A stretch of 44,892 nucleotides of DNA, taken from contig CAYSSK010000020.1 in the NCBI GenBank assembly GCA_964433645.1, positions 1-44,892 on the forward strand, in the 5' to 3' direction. Origin of the DNA: Desulfofustis sp964433645 (GTDB lineage Bacteria > Desulfobacterota > Desulfobulbia > Desulfobulbales > Desulfocapsaceae). A program made the position numbers and the translations under genes. Shown here one piece after another: positions 41,633 to 44,892 of the stretch; the first letter of the stretch is position 1; each line of letters starts with the position of its first letter. The notes beneath the pieces are model-generated. The model was not told the DNA's origin and searched no databases. It was given only the letters and a program-made list of their open reading frames with translations.

Positions 41633-42091
41633 ATGAGCATCAAGATCGTCGCCCGCAACAAGAAGGCCTATCACGACTACCACATCGACTCGAATCTCGA
41701 GGCCGGCATGGTACTCAGCGGCCCGGAAGTCAAGTCCCTGCGGGCCGGCAAGGCAAACCTCAAGGACGGCTATGTCAAGATCAACAACCACGGCGAGGCT
41801 ATTTTGCACAACGTTCACATCTCCGTGTACAGCCATGCCACCCACAACCCGAACGACCCGCTCAGGACCCGCAAGCTGCTCCTGCACAAGCGGGAGTTGC
41901 GCAAGTTGATCGGCAAGCTTCGGGAGAAAGGCCTTGCCTTGATACCGCTCAAGATATACTTTAATGAAAAGGGTAAGGCCAAAGTGGAACTCGGCCTGGC
42001 CCGTGGTAAACGAGAGTACGACAAGCGGGCGGCGCTCAGGGAACAGCAGTCCGACCGGGAAATCGAACGCGCCATGCGCCGCAACCGCTAA
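41633..42091 (+). CDS. smpB: SsrA-binding protein SmpB
   Basis: A 152-residue OB-fold protein that carries tmRNA to stalled ribosomes in trans-translation. Motifs include ARNKKAYHDYHI (7-18), GMVLSGPEVKSLRAGKANLKDGY (25-47) and the positively charged tail GLARGKREYDKRAALREQQSDR. It lies 24 bases after the ATPase gene and 77 bases before the tmRNA gene; that gap holds no strong promoter, so tmRNA may come partly from smpB read-through. Confidence 0.97.
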   Translation: MSIKIVARNKKAYHDYHIDSNLEAGMVLSGPEVKSLRAGKANLKDGYVKINNHGEAILHNVHISVYSHATHNPNDPLRTRKLLLHKRELRKLIGKLREKGLALIPLKIYFNEKGKAKVELGLARGKREYDKRAALREQQSDREIERAMRRNR

Positions 42092-42167
42092 CCGCAAATC
42101 GAAAACAGCAAAGGCGACGACAAGGCAAAAACCAGAACCATCAACAACAACAAAACTTCAGAAAGAA

Positions 42168-42532
42168 GGGGGCGAAACGGATTCGACGGGGATGTGTAAG
42201 CTCACTGTTGCATGCCGAGCTTCTACTGGCTCGTAAAACTGGTAGAACTTAAATATAATCGCAGACGATTATAACTACGCAGTAGCAGCTTAACCGCTGT
42301 CATACTGCCGTCCCACCGGCTTTCGCCCGTAAGGCCGGATTCGGGGCGTCGACTCAACGGGCTGGTTCCCAGGCGGCCGCCTGTCCACCGGGGAACGAGA
42401 TCCAACAGGCTGGCACCGGGAAATCTATGTTCCGACTGAGTTCCCGGCGCGAGATCAAAGCACGGAACTAAGCATGTAGATACGGGAGGGGAGCATTTCC
42501 GGACGCGGGTTCGACTCCCGCCGCCTCCACCA
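42168..42532 (+). ncRNA. ssrA: tmRNA (transfer-messenger RNA)
   Basis: A 365-base RNA. The 5' end GGGGGCGAAACGGATTCGAC and the 3' end GGTTCGACTCCCGCCGCC followed by TCCACCA form the tRNA-like half: acceptor pairing GGGGGCG with CGCCTCC and an alanine-type T arm, with CCA encoded. The tag frame at 42261-42293 starts with a GCA resume codon and gives ADDYNYAVAA before TAA. It rescues stalled ribosomes and tags the nascent chain for proteolysis together with SmpB. Its 3' end is a common integration target; DNA of different character follows. Confidence 0.96.
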
Positions 42533-42587
42533 TTTCTAAAAAATTTATCAACGAAATCAAAGATTTGTAAAGCATAAAAAATCCGAG

Positions 42588-42607
42588 GTTCGACACTTTT
42601 GTCGAAC
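42588..42607. repeat. Inverted repeat near the ssrA 3' end
   Basis: GTTCGACA and TGTCGAAC form a perfect 8-bp inverted repeat around CTTT. The left arm shares GTTCGAC with the T arm of tmRNA 3' end, as is often seen near attachment sites. No T run follows, so it is not a typical terminator. Confidence 0.55.
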
Positions 42608-42620
42608 TGGTACATCAGGT

Positions 42621-42663
42621 GGTCCATTAGTGGTACATTGCCCGCTAATGGACCATTTTTTTT
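42621..42663 (+). terminator. Rho-independent terminator downstream of tmRNA
   Basis: GGTCCATTAG (42621-42630) pairs perfectly with CTAATGGACC (42645-42654) across a 14-base loop, followed by ATTTTTTTT. It lies 89 bases past the tmRNA 3' end and would stop read-through into the restriction genes. Confidence 0.88.
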
Positions 42664-42840
42664 GCGCGCGAGTTATGGAGGAGTGAGGTGCATTTTTCTT
42701 GGTAAGTATCCATGGGCAGTGGTTACTGGTTACCTGGTTACTATCTTGTCGAACTTGACATTCAGCCTTCTGTGGATGATAAATCGGACGTTATAAATAG
42801 TGTCTCCAGTATATCTGAAGAATCATCAAGGAGAAGTCCA

Positions 42841-43074
42841 TTGGACGAGCGACTCGCCATGACGAAGTTGGTTCGGGAGCTTCGGGAACTCACCGGTTTG
42901 ACGCAGGAAAAGTTTGCGGCCAGGCTCGGGGTGACCTTTCCAACGATCAACCGCTGGGAGAACGGTCGTGCCAAGCCGTCGCCGCTGGCGCTGGAGAAGA
43001 TCGAGAGCCTGCTGCGCAGTCTGGGGGACAAGGGTGAGGCCCTGCATAAAACGTATTTTGGGAAGGAAGCTTGA
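42841..43074 (+). CDS. XRE-family helix-turn-helix regulator
   Basis: A 77-residue DNA-binding protein if it starts at TTG 42841, which follows AAGGAG (42828-42833) by seven bases. The HTH is LRELTGLTQEKFAARLGVTF followed by TINRWENGRAKPS. An in-frame ATG at 42712 would add 43 residues with no recognisable domain and no ribosome site. It ends two bases before the methylase gene, the usual place for a small regulator that controls expression of a type I restriction-modification system. Confidence 0.82.
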   Translation: MDERLAMTKLVRELRELTGLTQEKFAARLGVTFPTINRWENGRAKPSPLALEKIESLLRSLGDKGEALHKTYFGKEA

Positions 43075-43076
43075 GC

Positions 43077-44892
<1,816 letters not shown>

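Larger units (their letters stand above)
42533..42840. other. Repeat-rich junction after ssrA (candidate attachment region)
   Basis: About 300 bases of AT-richer, non-coding DNA between tmRNA and the XRE gene. It holds a perfect 8-bp inverted repeat (42588-42607), two direct copies of TGGTACAT (42608-42615 and 42631-42638) and a terminator hairpin. An open frame starts at ATG 42712 and continues in frame into the XRE gene but lacks a ribosome site. No integrase gene is present here. Confidence 0.5.

Noticed and set aside
42223..42627. 134-residue minus-strand open frame across tmRNA
   Set aside because: Covers a structured RNA gene; the translation is the well-known spurious type seen over ssrA.

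Overview
The window reads as chromosomal DNA of an anaerobic Desulfobacterota bacterium (former Deltaproteobacteria), with a Desulfobulbales-like flavour. This rests on gene content rather than a marker gene: a fused IspDF, a Thi4-type thiazole synthase with no cysteine at the expected sulfur-donor site, a KamA-type aminomutase cluster, HEAT/cyclic-nucleotide-binding and HD-GYP signalling proteins, an encapsulated-ferritin-like protein and a tmRNA tag ADDYNYAVAA. The taxonomy is inference.

Layout. 1-0.9 kb: a NaChBac-type voltage-gated channel. 1.1-13.6 kb: a Tad/Flp pilus locus on the plus strand. It holds a Flp pilin, TadG-like and TadE-like proteins, a small Flp-like protein, CpaB carrying an unusual Asp/Gly repeat domain, the CpaC secretin, a TadA/CpaF ATPase with an FHA domain, TadB, TadC, a DUF192 protein, a TPR lipoprotein and TadE. 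Most genes overlap or abut, so it looks like one operon. No prepilin peptidase and no TadZ/CpaE is present. 13.8-14.3 kb: an EncFtn-like ferritin with a C-terminal encapsulin-targeting peptide, followed by a strong terminator and no shell gene. 14.3-16.1 kb (minus): thi4-thiE behind a TPP riboswitch and its promoter.

16.1-20.8 kb (minus): a tightly packed cluster encoding a lysine-2,3-aminomutase-like radical SAM enzyme, two D-Ala-D-Ala-ligase-like ATP-grasp proteins and a GNAT acetyltransferase. It ends in a broken GNAT/histone-deacetylase-like gene that has lost internal pieces. A plus-strand scrap of a PAS/receiver sensor kinase lies against it. The intact part could make an acylated or peptide-linked beta-amino acid; the product is unknown. 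20.9-22 kb: two Hsp20 chaperones. 22.1-30.5 kb: a signalling neighbourhood with HD-GYP and its partner, a HEAT plus cyclic-nucleotide-binding protein, a PDE-like HD protein and a receiver-GGDEF protein.

30.5-36.8 kb (minus): housekeeping genes purF, a PepT-like peptidase, ispDF, RNase P RNA, a zinc-ribbon coiled-coil protein, a NIF3-family protein and tRNA-Met. 37-42.5 kb (plus): an M48 protease with TPRs, endonuclease IV, a GspE/PilB-type ATPase, smpB and the tmRNA gene ssrA. Immediately 3' of ssrA the character changes. A short AT-rich stretch with inverted and direct repeats is followed by an XRE regulator and the methylase gene of a type I restriction system that runs off the window. This suggests an island inserted at the ssrA 3' end.
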